Shown here piece by piece: positions 63,466 through 64,000 of a DNA stretch of 64,000 nt. The position numbers and the translations under genes were made by a program. Below the pieces are notes generated by a model. The model was not told the origin of the DNA. It did no database searches and saw only the letters and a list, made by a program, of their open reading frames with translations. Positions within the stretch are counted from its first letter, which is position 1, and the number at the start of each line of letters is the position of its first letter. The DNA comes from Algoriphagus aquimarinus (lineage in GTDB: Bacteria > Bacteroidota > Bacteroidia > Cytophagales > Cyclobacteriaceae). Location: positions 310,001 through 374,000 of the forward strand of contig NZ_VORW01000002.1 in NCBI RefSeq assembly GCF_007997215.1, in the 5' to 3' direction.

Positions 63466-64000
63466 ATGGCCGGAGGTATAAGTCTAAAGGAATTGGCCGC
63501 AGAATTAAAGCTTGCGCCGTCTACTGTTTCACGAGCACTGAATGACAGTTACGAAATTAGTGACGCTACTAAAAAGAAGGTCATCAGCATGGCCGAAAAG
63601 CTAAACTATCACGCAAACCCATTTGCGAGGAGTTTGAGGGAGAATAAGAGCAAAACTATCGCTGTCATCATCCCTGAGCGGATTAATAGTTTTTTTGCCC
63701 AGGTAATGGATGGTATAGAGGAAATAGCCCAAGAGCAAGGATATCATCTATTGGTTTACAATTCGCACGAGGATGTGGAGAAGGAAAAGAAGATCGTGAA
63801 TTTGTTATTGAATGGTAGAGCTGATGCGATTGTAATGTCAGTTTCCAGTCAAACAAGTGATATTTCACATCTGAAAAAATTACACGATCGGGGTCTGCCT
63901 ATTATTTTCTTTGATAGAATCTGTAATGATATTCCTACAACTAAGTTCATTACAAATGATTATCAAATTGCATTTGATGCTACTAAGCATCTGATACAAC
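63466..64000 (+). CDS. LacI-family transcription regulator, 3' end outside window
   Basis: Starts at ATG 63466 and stays open to the window edge (178 codons seen). The DNA-binding helix-turn-helix SLKELAAELKLAPSTVSRAL is typical of LacI, followed by the hinge helix NPFARSLRENKSK and a periplasmic-binding-protein-like domain (KTIAVIIPERINSFFAQVMD, GRADAIVMSVS, IIFFDRI). It is divergent from uxaC, so it is the likely repressor of the uronate operon; ligand probably an uronate or KDG. Confidence 0.92.
   Translation, partial: MAGGISLKELAAELKLAPSTVSRALNDSYEISDATKKKVISMAEKLNYHANPFARSLRENKSKTIAVIIPERINSFFAQVMDGIEEIAQEQGYHLLVYNSHEDVEKEKKIVNLLLNGRADAIVMSVSSQTSDISHLKKLHDRGLPIIFFDRICNDIPTTKFITNDYQIAFDATKHLIQ

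Overview
The window looks like the chromosome of a Bacteroidota bacterium, probably Cytophagales (Cyclobacteriaceae, Algoriphagus-like). I infer this from the Bacteroidota-type relaxase and coupling protein, an IntDOT-like tyrosine recombinase, HYC_CC_PP, DUF3347 and GDCCVxC small proteins, a UxaC/SDR/UxuA hexuronate operon, TAnnTTTG-type promoters and moderate GC. It divides at a tRNA-Arg gene (41468-41541, minus strand): the left two thirds read as the right part of an integrative conjugative or mobilizable element loaded with metal-resistance genes, and the right third is ordinary chromosome.

Element (1 to about 41467). A relaxase cut by the window edge and a VirD4/TraG-type coupling ATPase (2-3120) are followed by cargo. 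A copper module on the minus strand (12986-4483) holds a deletion scar of a cusA-tolC pair, a DUF305 protein, a multicopper oxidase fused to an outer-membrane barrel, a CopB-type P-ATPase, a DUF3347 lipoprotein, a haem-binding-domain protein and a CusB adaptor. A second tripartite pump (20251-13096, minus) has small His/Cys-rich proteins around it. A third (20371-30005, plus) has a CzcA-TolC fusion, a CzcB adaptor, a P1B-4 ATPase, a SpoIIAA-like protein and a CDF transporter, with remnants of a second CDF gene and of a redoxin gene. Then come an extracytoplasmic redox set (di-haem DUF1111 lipoprotein, Rieske protein, porin; 30540-33399), a mercury-uptake operon without merA (33497-34670), a sulfur set (Crp/Fnr regulator, rhodanese-persulfide dioxygenase, MFS carrier; 38115-35136), a RhuM-Fic protein and the integrase. 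The integrase lies next to the 3' end of tRNA-Arg, the usual arrangement of tRNA-targeted elements.

Chromosome (41468 to 64000). This part has sucC, lolD, a Bcp peroxiredoxin, a DMT carrier, pncB-pncA-thioesterase for NAD salvage, a secreted protein, a 209-bp tandem repeat, a kinase coupled to an ADP-ribosylglycohydrolase lipoprotein, an acyl-CoA dehydrogenase and FadD separated by a large palindrome, a Lys-rich basic protein, a sulfatase, UDP-xylose synthase, a sugar acetyltransferase, the glucuronate pathway operon uxaC-SDR-uxuA, and a divergent LacI-type regulator cut by the right edge.

The element genes form layers of metal defence: cytoplasmic export by P-type ATPases and CDF, periplasmic export by RND pumps, periplasmic oxidation by the multicopper oxidase, and small His/Met/Cys-rich proteins likely to buffer metals. 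The most unusual items are the oxidase-barrel fusion, the di-haem/Rieske/porin trio, the cusA-tolC deletion scar that leaves an orphan adaptor, the RhuM-Fic protein at the integrase end, and the large intergenic palindromes on the chromosomal side. I found no CRISPR array, rRNA or intact transposase. All family assignments come from reading motifs, not from database searches.
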